A stretch of DNA of 64,000 nucleotides from Lota lota (Eukaryota; Chordata; Actinopteri; Gadiformes; Lotidae): assembly GCA_026745465.1 (NCBI GenBank), contig JACYXH010000341.1, forward strand, positions 1-64,000, written 5' to 3'. This document shows, piece by piece, positions 10,966-21,908 of the stretch (position 1 is the stretch's first letter; each line of letters begins with the position of its first letter). A program made the translations under genes and the position numbers. The notes under the pieces are model-generated. The model did no database searches and was not told the DNA's origin. It saw nothing but the letters and a program-made list of their open reading frames with translations.

Positions 10966-13900
10966 ATGGGGTCCAGTCGTCTCATCTGCAGTTTCATTGG
11001 TAGGTATTCCACACAGCACTATAGTATTTGTCATTATCTAGTTCATTATATTGAATTAATAAAAATTAACCTGCCATAACTTTTGAAATTTGACCTCCTG
11101 CTATGTTATTGTGATCATGGGTGTGTAAGATTCCTACCACGAATAGTTTGAATATTTCATTGATACAATAATTGCAGGATATATGCTCGTTAATATTGGC
11201 TGATATTAGCTGAAATATTTATTTTATTAAGTAAATAGTATTTCCTCATCACCAGGTGTTGTGGTCCTCCTTTGGAAGTCACCTGGATTTTCAGGTATTT
11301 CTATGTGAACCCATTTAAGGGCCGATGACTGGTTATAATTATTATTATAAGTATTTCAATGTGTTTTCAACACTAGAATGCAACTTGACAAACTATTCTG
11401 TGGTTTCTTTCTCCATTAAGCTGCATCCCGCATTAATCTGGCGTTGAGCGGCACGGCTATTCAGTCTTCTACCTTCTCAAAGCAAGGGGTGGCTGAACAC
11501 GCCATCGATGGGAACACCGACCCTCAGTGGGAGCACAACAGCTGCACTCATACCCAGTTACAGGCCAAACCATGGTGGAGGCTGGAGCTGCCTGGTGTGT
11601 ACAGGGTGTCAGAGATCCAGGTCACTAATGTGAATTACGCTAGGTACAGGCTCAATGGCGTGGAAATACTCATCGGGAATTCACTGGTGAACAACGGCAA
11701 CGACAATCCAAGGTAAATCACTGGTGTCACCGCCCCTACTTCCACTCAATACTGTTAGACTCCCAGCCAAAACGTTCTGGGTTTGATCCCTAATGACCTC
11801 GGCCTGCTTTTAAGTGTCTTTGGATAAAAGTGTAAATCACTAAATAGCATAGAATATTATACTCCCAGAAAATAAGGGAACACAACCAGTGCTCTGTTCA
11901 AGTACACCTGGACACACACCAGTTACTGGAATCTGGTCTCTGATACCTTCACCAGACTACTGTATCTTCTCTCTCTGTCTCTTTTCCTCAGGTGTGCCAT
12001 CATCAACGATGACCCAGGCTGCTTGACTCAGACTGTCAAGTGTTGGGGAATGGAAGGAAGGTTTATCAACTTCTACAAGTCCTCTGATCAAGGAGGCTAC
12101 CTGGTGTTGTGTGAGGTCAAAGTGTATGGAGGTAGGAACCCAGTCCATCATTACATGATCATCAAAGGGGGATGGATGTACCAGTACCACTGTTGGTCAA
12201 CCATCATTGGTCAAAAGTCAAATGCTGCTGTTCCTTATAGCTCAACATGTAAAGCATGGCATTAACACTGCCAGGGTTAGGGGTTTGATTCCCTAACGGC
12301 GCTACCTATTATTACAATGTTTGCACCGGCAGTATTGTAAGACTATTTGGGTAAAAGCATCCACCAAATCACAATCTGCATACAGTGTTTTCACCCTGTG
12401 GTACACGTACCACTGGTGGTACATGAGGGTACTGCAGGTGGTACACGTACCACTGGTGGTACATGAGGGTACTGCAGGTGGTACATGAGGGTACTGCAGG
12501 TGGTACACGTACCACTGGTGGTACTTGAGGGTACTGCAGGATTTTATTCTTGAAATAGATACTTTTACAATAATAGAAAAAGGAACATGAACATTTAAAA
12601 ATATTCAGTATGTAAAGTATTATGGTTTGTTATTATTAAAATAAGATTTGCTTTGTGCAGTCACTTTTTGTGTTGCTTTGTGTTTGCTGAATAAACACAA
12701 AGGGATCATAAGCAGTGTTGCTTACTTCTTCTTTTCACTGTTTCCCACTGGCCATGGCCTTCTTGCAGTAATACTTGTGTATAAAGGGTTTGCTGGCACT
12801 CTTGGGTCAGCCACTTCATTTGTATTTATCTATGTTCTACTGTTTGCATCTGAGGTGGTCCGCAAAAGGTCTTGATGACAATTTAGTGGTCCATCTAAAG
12901 TCAAAGGTTGGCACCACTGATCTACATGACTGTTCTGTATTGTGATATTTCAGAGTGAAGTATCAAAGTAGTAAGTTATTTTCTGTATGGTCCAAGACAA
13001 CTCATAGCCCTTCACATTAGTTGAGTTCAAATGTGCTAATATTTCTGAGAGAAAAGTACTGCCAAGTGTCTGAAGGTGTTGTATACACATTTAAAAACAT
13101 CCCACACTGATTGGCAATTTAGTGTTGATAATTACACTTTTTTAAATGTATAAGAGTCTGCTACATGTCTTAATAGTGGGTAGGGATTAGGTATCTGCTC
13201 AAAGATACATAAAGGGACACTTACAGGACTGAGAGTAGAAATCCCTCACCACCACACTGTATTTTGGTTCCCCAGAGTTAGGGCCTCCTCCACCCTCCGT
13301 CAGCATTCAGGAGATGGGGAGGAACATCACTCTGGTGGGGAGGCGACTGTGCTGGTCAGACGCCCTGCTCTACTGCAGAGACTTTCACTGGGACCTGCTG
13401 AGCCTCAGGGACCCAGAAGACCAGGAGATGATTGATGAGCTGGTGGCTCGCGACCCCTTCCCACTAACCAGCCACCTCTGGGTGGGCCTGCGCAGGTACT
13501 GGCCAGACCTTAGTGTCTGTCAGGCAATCAAGTCTGTCCTTATGATCATCTGTCCGTCCATCACTTTGTCTTATCAACAATACCATGAAAATAACACAAG
13601 CTCAATATTTGGCCACGTTATTCTTCCTTACACTCAGGTAACTCTTTCATCTCTTTCAATGTTGGTAGGTCACTTTCAGGAAGCTCCTGGTTTTGGATGT
13701 CCGGTGACCCAATGGACTTCAGCCAATGGGACGAAGGCTCACAACATTCCAGCCCCTGTGGGGGCGTGTCCAGCATGGAACCTTCCACATGGAGGCCACG
13801 CTCTTGTGAAGAACATCTTAACTTCATCTGTTTTACAGGTTGGTGTCCAGCCTATAGAGCCATTACCAGTTCTTTATAAAGCCAAATATGCTTTACCTTC

Positions 13901-14138
13901 TCTAAAGGCATGCACCAGGTTGAAACAGTAAGATGTTTGAGCTTCCTGTTAGGGAAAACAAAAGTCCTCATATGTACTACGCTCAACCTAGGAGTATGAA
14001 TAAATGAAATGAGCTGTAGGTCTTTTCAGCCACTTTCATTAAGTTTCTTATATTTATATTTCCGCAGGTCCAACAGAAGGAGTGAACAAGTTGCGCTTCT
14101 ATACTTCCACAAGAGAGAATCAAATTCGCTGCACCTAA
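10966..14138 (+). CDS. Secreted F-type lectin / C-type lectin fusion (321 aa)
   Basis: Seven coding exons with GT-AG borders and matching phases: 10966-10999, 11256-11294, 11421-11712, 11992-12131, 13276-13495, 13669-13838 and 14068-14138 (TAA). The ATG follows AACC directly after an acceptor. Residues 1-24 are a signal peptide (hydrophobic core FIGVVVLLW). Exons 3-4 encode an F-type (fucolectin, tachylectin-4-like) domain, about 25-169: LALSG, AIDGNT, WWRLELP, RLNGVEILIGN, CEVKVYG. Exons 5-6 encode a C-type lectin domain, about 170-298: YCRDFHWDLLSL, LWVGLRR, WFWMSGDPMDFSQW, FICF; the four canonical cysteines are present. A 23-residue tail has no membrane segment, so it is probably secreted and acts in pathogen or glycan recognition. 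The eel fucolectin R-x-D-x4-R motif is missing (VNYARYR before LNG), and EPN/QPD and WND motifs are absent from the C-type domain, so classical sugar binding by either domain is doubtful. Confidence 0.9.
11745..11850 (+). mobile_element. tRNA-SINE-like fragment in lectin intron
   Basis: A degenerate B-box-like motif GGGTTTGATCCC is followed by TTTGGATAAAAGTGTAAATCA, which resembles the conserved 3' part of teleost tRNA-derived SINEs (TTGGATAAAAGCGTCTGCTAAA type). It lies in the intron between lectin exons 3 and 4. No target-site duplication was found. Confidence 0.5.
12228..12382 (+). mobile_element. tRNA-SINE-like fragment in lectin intron
   Basis: A B-box-like GGGGTTTGATTCC near 12278 is followed by TTTGGGTAAAAGCATCCACCAAA, similar to the tail of teleost tRNA-SINEs and to the fragment at 11745-11850. 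It sits in the 1.1-kb intron between lectin exons 4 and 5, directly before a minisatellite. Confidence 0.5.
12397..12540. repeat. GGTGGTACA minisatellite in lectin intron
   Basis: Tandem units built from GGTGGTACACGTACCACT and GGTGGTACATGAGGGTACTGCA. The first unit is itself a palindrome (GGTACACGTACC-like), so the array can form short hairpins. The rest of the intron, 12541-13275, shows nothing recognisable. Confidence 0.85.
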
Positions 14139-14865
14139 TTGGCCTCACTGGGGAACATAGCTGCTGATTCTGAAGAAGACCTGAGTAGTGAAGTTTCTGA
14201 ATGCTGTAGCTCAGAGTGTGTCTGAGGTAGCTAGCTAGTTCTGCATTCCGTCATTATGGGCTTTGTGACACATTGTGTGCTAGAATAGCATATAGGATGC
14301 ATTTACTTAAGTATATAATCAATGAACTTATTTTTGAGCAGAGGTAGTTGTGTCATGCATCAATTCGTTGATTTGAAATGTGGATATTGTGAGTGCAAGA
14401 TGGCATCAAAATACTAGATAAAGTATCTGTTGGCTTTTAGCTCTGTCTGGCTTAGTTGATTTGGAAATTATATCCACAGTAGGATTTGATCTTAAACTCA
14501 GATTGATTAGGTTGTATTGAGGGAATTGAAGTGGGGGTTATATTTATTTATTGATTAGGATGTTCAAAGCAGTTCAAACAAAGATATTCGCCATTAGAGA
14601 CTGTGTGAAGTGTAACATGTTTACCAGTCAATTTTTAGATGCACATATAGCTATATATCTATATCTATCTATATCTATATATAGATATAGATATGTATAT
14701 TTATGTATGTATGTGTGTGTTTGTTTTAATAATGAAAAACTACTTTTTTCTTTTGTGAAGGTGCTAGTTTGTCTTTGTTTTGCATATAAATGTAACATAG
14801 CTAATGTTTGTTTGCTAGTGTCATCCTAATATCAGTGACCTGAAGACCAATCATTTGACTGTATA

Positions 14866-14871
14866 AATAAA
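14866..14871 (+). terminator. Candidate poly(A) signal of the lectin gene
   Basis: AATAAA within GTATAAATAAATGACA, about 730 bp after the lectin stop codon. It is the clearest signal before the sequence changes character near 14.9 kb. The 3' UTR is otherwise AT-rich with a short (TATC)n run at 14650-14700. Confidence 0.45.
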
Positions 14872-14914
14872 TGACATAATTTGCCCCGCTGTAGTTAGCC
14901 CATCCAGACTGCCG

Positions 14915-15512
14915 TGTAACACATGGCCAGTCAAGGCAGCAGCCCAGGCCTCCGGTCTCCAGGATGGAGGGGGGAGGTGGGTTGGTGGGTCACACTGGGC
15001 AGGTGTGGGGACAATGGTTTTATTTTAATTTATTATTTTAGGTATGGTAAAGAGTGCGTTGTTTTAGTTGGGTATGGCAACCCTGGTCAGTGTCAGGTTT
15101 ATGTATTTTGTTTAATGGAGTATGGGTTAGTGGTTGTTAGTGGGGTGGAAAGTAGGCATCGGCTGGGGATTCTCCCCAGCCTCAATTTGGTGTTGGGGGT
15201 TTGTGGAGTGGATGTGGTCGATGGCTGGTTGAAGCAGCCTCACCTGGCCCGAGTCAGACTGATTGGACTCTGGGGCTGGGTGAGGCTGCACACCTGTTGT
15301 ACATTGAGTAATCAGTGTGCACAGGTTAAGCCAGCCATCACCACACACACTCAGGGAGATGTCCTACATGGCAACATGGATCACTGTCTTCATGTCTCAT
15401 TGTCTGCAACCTCTTCAATAAACCGGCTTTCAACATTAGCATCCTGTGTCCTTGTGTCTGGAGAAGCCTAGAAAAGCCACCTAGGTGGTGTGTAGCCACC
15501 GACATTGCTACA
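14915..15512 (+). mobile_element. Possible solo LTR (fossil)
   Basis: The segment starts TGTAACACATGG and ends GACATTGCTACA, giving TG...CA ends with a short inverted TGTA/TACA. It carries AATAAA near 15419 about 90 bp before the end, a layout usual for an LTR. No target-site duplication is evident, no retroelement coding sequence adjoins it, and a 182-codon ORF inside has no recognisable content. Tentative; another boundary is possible. Confidence 0.3.
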
Positions 15513-16960
15513 GATAAATTTTTCAGATTGAATTCTAAATACACCAGTTTTATGGTCTCCCCATCCAAGGAATACGTTTGAACCTTTACTACATTGACCA
15601 AATACCATTATGCTATGTTTTTTTTATCCGAAAATCGAATCAAAACCAAAAGAATGAATTCCTAGTTACAATGTCTTAAATCAAGACAGAGCGGTAGTAG
15701 AATAACCATGGCAATCTCATAAAGATAACAATACTGCTTCTCTTTTATGGAAGATAGTATAATAGCCATATACCTGTGGAGAGAGAATAAAATGTGGTCA
15801 TAATGTGAGCACGACTACGTGTCATTACAATAACAGTAAAAGTGATGTGTGTAGTGAAGTCACACTATGGGAACTATGGGATCTGAATATGTGTTTGGGT
15901 AGTGGGACCGTGTCAGGTGACTAGTACTGATTAACCGTGATATGTTTTTTTGTTATGTCTGATAGGCACTTTTGTATGCTCTGACGATATAGTACTGAAA
16001 CTGTAAGTCATTTTGGCTACATGTGTTGTAGGACCTAATCTTATTGTGTTTTGATGTTCCTTTTAGTTGTATGTGTTATGGGACCTAATCTTATTGTGTT
16101 TTGATGTTCCTTTTAGCTGAATGTGTTTTCAATCAAACTGCGTTTGTTTGTAATGAATTTTATTTTAAAATACAATCATGGACAATGTAGAATGTATTAT
16201 AGTATATATGTAGTATAGTATAGAATGATGAAGGCCCAGTGGTTAGACCCAGTTGGTTCCTTAAGGTGTCAATCAAACTGCTCTAACCAAATTACTGCCA
16301 TGTCCACTCAAAATTACCATATTAATTAGCATATTTTCTTCATCAATCTTTGATGGATGACTAATATCAACGTCAACGTTGAATTCATGAACACTTTTGC
16401 CTGTTTGGATTTTTGTAAACAGGGACTTTAATGATTCATGTGATATTGTTTTGAACATTGTGGAGCCAATCCTAATATTGTGTTATGTAGTGTAGGCCTA
16501 CTCTATATTTGAGAGTATCACTCGTATGAGAGGACATGAAATCAGGTCAAATGTTTTTCAGGTCAGCCAGTTGCACTGACGTCATATAACCAGTAGATGA
16601 TGCTACAGTGCACCTTTTTCAGGTGTTTCAAAACGGACCACATATCAAATCAATTGGTTTAATATTCTCAAGACGTTTAAATGATTCATGCAGGCTTATA
16701 GTTTCATTCTCCACGTTACTAGCTAGAGTTGAATGAAACAGACATAACTGCATAATACAGCAGTGTTGGCATTTAACAAACTGTAGGCCTGGAAACAACT
16801 GTGTTCATATATTTAGTCAGCTCTATTATAGGCCTACAGTTATGAAGCCTATTTGTATAGGACTGCTGTGTTGATGGTTGCACTTTGTTTATTTGTTTGT
16901 TTATATCGTGGTGATCATGTGGTGAACATCATTTTTTAATAATCATGTCTGTATTGATGC

Positions 16961-16993
<33 letters not shown>

Positions 16994-17085
16994 AAACACA
17001 CACACACGAGTCTGTATGGGCAGAAGAGCACTTCACCTGGAGTGTCATTCGAGGAGGGAGGAGCCGTAAGTGGGGGGCCGTAAGT
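15513..17085. other. AT-rich intergenic DNA
   Basis: No gene recognised. Two local repeats are visible: a direct duplication of about 47 bp at 16024-16118 (motif GGACCTAATCTTATTGTG twice) and a (CA)n tract at 16963-16990. A G run of 19 at 17086-17104 closes the stretch. Confidence 0.6.
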
Positions 17086-17189
17086 GGGGGGGGGGGGGGG
17101 GGGGCGGTTTTATCCCCATGGTTACGACCCATGGCCACTTTTTGATGCTCTTTTTTTACAGTCGCTGAGTGGGAGCGTCATCATGAGCG

Positions 17190-18178
17190 ATGTTGGATAT
17201 GAAACGCACCACACACCGTGGCCTTATCCTACAAGTGTCCAAGAAGCTTCATGAGCCTTCTCGGACCCCAACAATAACCGCTCCCCAGATGGAGCTGACG
17301 TTGTGACGTCACGGGGCCTCCGAAAGGGCCCGTAGACATCCCGGAAAGAACCGGACCGGAGTTCAGAGCAGCGTGGAACGGGTTTCTTTCTGCATTATGT
17401 GATTATTCTAGTAACGTTGACTAAAGAGCATAGGTAACTAAGTTTAAGATCATAGAAGACATACTAAGACGGAACAAGATAAGTGTTTATATTGCTAATG
17501 ATGAGAATTATAGATAATATAATTATATAGAATAATGAGCACTGTCAATAACCTTATATTAATAACAGCCTACTTTCATATATAACAAGTATATATTTAA
17601 AGTAATAACTCAAGTAGAAGTAAAAGTAGTCATCAGATAATGACTTGAGGAAGAGTAAGAAAGTATCTAGTGAAAAGCAAGATGAACGTAAATAGACAAA
17701 TATTACATTGTATATGCATGTCTAATATACATTAACAACATATAAAATAGCATGTATCCCTTCAAATAAAACAACACACAATAACACATTAAATCTCTAA
17801 AAAACAACATGAAGGAAAATACAGCCACAATAAATCTCTCTCTCTCGCCTCCGTTTTAAATTCACAAATAGACTTGAGTGAAAGCAAACAGTATGTTACA
17901 TAAAAAAATGTAAAAAGTTATTGAAGTAAATGAAATAGAAAATATTACTTCTTTGTGTATTTATGTGTGTGTACTATGTGCGTGTGCTATGTGTGTGTGT
18001 ATTATGTGTGTGTACTATGTGTGTGTACTGTGTGTGTGTACTATGTGCATGTTTGTGTCTATGTGTGTTTGTGTGTGTACTATGTGTGTGTGTACTATGT
18101 GCGTGTGTGTGTACTATGTGTGTTTGTGTGTGTACTACTATGTATGTTTGTGTGTGTGCTATGTGTGTGTACTGTTGT
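17190..18178 (-). repeat. Relic of an NLR-gene 3' flank (third copy)
   Basis: From GTTGGATATGAAACGCACC to the TGTGTGTACTATG array this is a direct copy of 54755-55765, which lies just beyond the stop codon of the minus-strand NLR gene. Internal landmarks match in order: TGACGTTGTGACGTCACGG, TTCTAGTAACGTTGAC, GTAGTCATCAGATAATGACT and the (TGTGTGTACTA) microsatellite. Here, however, the sequence after 18178 does not continue into a B30.2 exon. The simplest reading is the truncated end of another NLR-B30.2 gene copy. Confidence 0.75.
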
Positions 18179-18285
18179 TAAAATAAAAGGAAGAGCAATG
18201 TTAAACTTGGAAAAGAAGCAAATATGCAAGTTGAATTAATAATGCGGTATTGAGTTATATTCCAATACTAATATAGTGTACAAAA

Positions 18286-18741
18286 ATGTCAAATCCCGAT
18301 ACTCGTTACTATCTCTACAGCGCGCTGTATTTCTTGTCGATGGGTCCACGTCTTAAGGATGTGGACCCGCGAGAGAACACCAGAGAAGCACCCAGTGATC
18401 TCTGCGACAATGGGTTATATCTTCAGGGCAGCGCCCTGCTGAGGAATGTTTCCCTCCCGTCGGCTGGGGGTCTTCGTCGAGAGGGGGATGTTTTAGTGTT
18501 CCACGGGCACTACGCCGTTGGGGGAGTGCAACGGTATCTCTGGCTGCATACTGTAGAAGATTTACATAAGGCCGCACTTCACAGGGTGTCGTTCGTTTCG
18601 GTAGAAGTGTCAGGTTACATTTGGGCAAGACATATCAAGTTACGTGTTTTTTCTACAACAAGATATCTACAATGGACTTTTCCACTAGTGACAATTGAAT
18701 TGTTGATATCAACAATTAACATTTTCACTAGTGAGAATTGA
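18286..18741 (+). other. Unrecognised 151-codon ORF
   Basis: An uninterrupted frame starting MSNPDTRYYLYSALYFLSMG. The first 110 codons are GC-balanced and unlike the AT-rich flanks; the last 40 run into the palindrome array at 18650. No domain, signal peptide or splice support was recognised. It may be a fragment of a real exon, part of an old element, or chance. Confidence 0.2.
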
Positions 18742-19100
18742 GTTGTAGATATCATTAATTAGAATTGCAACTTTTCAAAATTACATTATGGATATGTCGA
18801 CTTGGAATTGTAAGTAGTCGAAATTGAATTATAGATATCTGTAATTGAGTTTGAATGGAAGTCAATGGTAAAAGTTGACTAGTTGTAACTAAGTTACAGA
18901 TATCTACAATTGACATTTCCACTAGTCAGAAAGGAATTGTTGATATCAAGAATGAACATTTTGACTAGTGAGAAATTAATTGTAGATATCTTTAATTAGA
19001 ATCGCTACTAGTCAAAATTACATTATGGATATGTTGGCTTGGAATTATAACTTGTCAAAATGGAATTGTTGATATCTACAATTGATATTACCGCTACTGA
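18650..19100. repeat. Array of GATATC and ACTAGT palindromes
   Basis: About eight GATATC and six ACTAGT sites alternate in AT-rich spacers (AATTGTAGATATC, TTTTCACTAGTGAGAATTG and relatives) over 450 bp. Related half-units are repeated about every 50-60 bp in both orientations. The spacers include CAATTG/AATTG, making many nested inverted repeats. The array precedes the (TG)n tract and the start of the NLR gene. Confidence 0.75.
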
Positions 19101-19138
19101 TTAAATGTTAAAACGGCTTGCCATAGCGCTCCGGGTTT

Positions 19139-19222
<84 letters not shown>
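19139..19222. repeat. (TG)n microsatellite upstream of the NLR gene
   Basis: About 42 uninterrupted TG units. It lies about 400 bp before the donor of the candidate NLR first exon, so it may be within or next to the promoter. Confidence 0.95.
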
Positions 19223-19223
<1 letters not shown>

Positions 19224-19324
19224 CTGTGGGCGTGAGCGTGTGTGTGTGTGGCTGTGTCTGCGCGTGGCTGTGTCTGTGCGCTTGCTTTCCCTGAAAAAAC
19301 ATGACCATTGACGACAGCCTCAAA

Positions 19325-19630
19325 CGGGGCAGCCGATTGGCTAGCACAGAGAGGAGGCGGTTCCTGTGAGTTATCCGACGCTGTGATTGGCTGTCTGGAC
19401 TTCCCAGTGCGTCATAATACTGTATATCCCTCATTGTTCAAGTCTGCTTCCTCATTGTAACTTGTGTCTTTCTCAGTGAGGAGCCCTTTACTCTTTCTCT
19501 AGATCCACTTTTAATCTTTTACCTGATTTACTTGTTTTAGGAACACTTTAACCTCAATTTCTTTCCATACATTTATACTTTTATAACTTTATACTGTATG
19601 GGAACACATTTTAATCACGGAATAGATAAG
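19325..19630 (+). promoter_or_regulatory. Candidate promoter and first exon of NLR gene 1
   Basis: Two inverted CCAAT motifs (CCGATTGGCTAG near 19331 and GTGATTGGCTGT near 19383) precede a TATA-like ACTGTATATCC near 19421. The transcript would continue through a pyrimidine-rich leader to a donor AAG|GTAAGC at 19630. The next acceptor is at 20506, just before the ATG exon. Transcription start is inferred, not seen. Confidence 0.45.
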
Positions 19631-20520
19631 GTAAGCCTACAGTTTACTACAGTTTGTATTGGCTTTAGGTTATTGGTATATTAAATGATTTAATAATGGG
19701 AAACGGTTCCATGTAACGCTTATCAATTACATTTTACATATTCATTTTACTATAGAGAAATACAACGTTAGTTTAATGTTTAATATATTGTTCTTTTCTG
19801 AGCCATGTGGTAACTTGAACATTGCGTTCAATATTCAAGTGATTCCTTTGTCTTGATACTACTCAAAATGAAAATAAGGACGTGACAGAAATCGTTTGAA
19901 TGTCCTTATATTTCAATCACAAGTTAAATACTTGTTTGTAGTGACTTGGGATGGCCCGTTTATAAATCCTCCTAGCGAAGTGTTGCTGGACTGTACCACT
20001 TTCACAGGGGGTTCCTGCGGGTATAGACTCTGTTCCTATGGTTTAAACCACAGCTGGAGCCAGAGAGGGAGAGAAAGAGACTCGTTGGCCAGCGCCTCCT
20101 CTTAATGCTGAAATAAACTATTATATCATGATAATAAGATGATAACATATAGATGTATTGAGCTTCACCAGTTGGTTTATATGTTATCTGTGGTTCAGAC
20201 TTTGTTTCAATGGGAAAATGATTCAAACATTCTTTACTTGTAATTGTACTACGATGAGTTTTTCAAGTAAATTGTATTAGTTTAAGCAAGTTACAGTTAA
20301 GTTAAGTTACAGTCTCCAAGGTGTTTTATCTTATCTGCTGTACACATCTGTACTGTAGTGAGGTCAGTGTGGTTATGTTGTGTGGTTAATATTGATGGTC
20401 TATGACGTCTATAATGCTTTAGTGTGATGTAGTTACAATTATCTATTCTCTCAATAAACAGTTCAAAAGGCAAATTAAGTGATCAATAAGTTGTGTTTGT
20501 GTCCAGGTCTCCAGTCTACT

Positions 20521-21867
20521 ATGAATGAGGAGAGAGAGGAGGGGGGTCCTACCTCTAAAACCACTCTGTCTGGGGAACATGGCCGCCTGAGCAAAGCTAA
20601 GAGGTAAGAAGAGGATCTCTCACTGCCTGTGACTGTTGTCCATCTCAGAGCTCAGCAGTGATATATCATGACTCCATCATTAGTCTGAGTAAAAGCTGTG
20701 TGTGTGTGTGTGTGTGTGTGTTGTGTTGAAGCCCAGAGCAGCAGGAGAGAGCCGACTCCCCTGGACCCAGCTGTGTCTCCATGAAGAGTGACTGGCCTAT
20801 GACTCAACCTCCTAAATTTAAAGATGGACGCCCCTCCAGAGAGGAGAGGTAGGAGTTTCAAACAGACTGGAGTGGAGGCATGGAGGGGGCTTCTTCAGCG
20901 GGTGGGGGACGAGGCTTTTAAAGGCCTCGTCGCACTGCAAGCAAAAGTTGTTTTGCTCAAATGTGGCTCGGATCAGATGTTTTTTTCAGACCGCTGTGAA
21001 CAGCACAAATCACATGGAATCTGATCTTTCCTATTCTGATCTGGGCCACTTTCATACGTGATCCTGAATCCGATACAGGTTATTTCTTAAATAGTGCATT
21101 GTCCTGCCGTGCAATCTCATAAAAACTTATTTATCAAGATAAATAAGGACAAAAAAAGCTTGAAACAAGTAAAATGCTCCAACATAAACACTGCCTTGTA
21201 AGAAGAAATATATTGTCAGCAAAAAACAAGCATATATTGCCTTAATTTCAGATATTTAATCTTACTTAGCTATAAATTATTGCAGTTTGAGTAAAAGCTG
21301 TGTGTGTGTGTTATGTTGAAGCCCAGAGCAGCAGGAGAGAGCAGACTTCCCTGGACCCAGCTGTGTCTCCAAGAAGAGTGACCGGTCTATGTATCTACCT
21401 GTTAACTTTAAAGATGGACGCCCTTCCAGAGAGGAGAGGTAGGAGTTTCAAACAGACTGGAGTGGCTCAAAACTAATATAACATTTTCCTTTGTCCTTTT
21501 GCTACTGCTTCCTTTATTTTATGGTGTGTGTGTGCGTCTGAAAATAAGCAAAGTCCATGTAGATTCAGTTGATGTATTTATTCACACTTGTGCTCATTGA
21601 CTACCTGGCTTGTAGCTGTTTCACCTGCGGTCTCAGGTAGCACACACTGTCATCTCCTTCTCCACCTCTAGAGGGAGCCCCGAAAAAAGGAATCATTCAG
21701 TCAACTAAATGCAAAGTTAATATATGTGAATATGAACTGATGTGCAGTAAATAAACAGTGTGCTGTATAACAGAAGATAAAAGGTATGTCTGGCTCCTGC
21801 AAAGATGGACACAGACCAGTTGGTTGTTATCAGACTCTACTGGTACTGATGTGTAGAAGATTAATAT

Positions 21868-21908
<41 letters not shown>

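Noticed and set aside
14923-15471. 182-codon plus-strand ORF after the lectin gene
   Set aside because: No recognisable domain; it overlaps an LTR-like segment, and its composition and position fit non-coding DNA.
17953-18239. Cys/Val-rich ORFs over TGTGTGTACTATG
   Set aside because: Microsatellite translations, present in the same form at 55573-55797.
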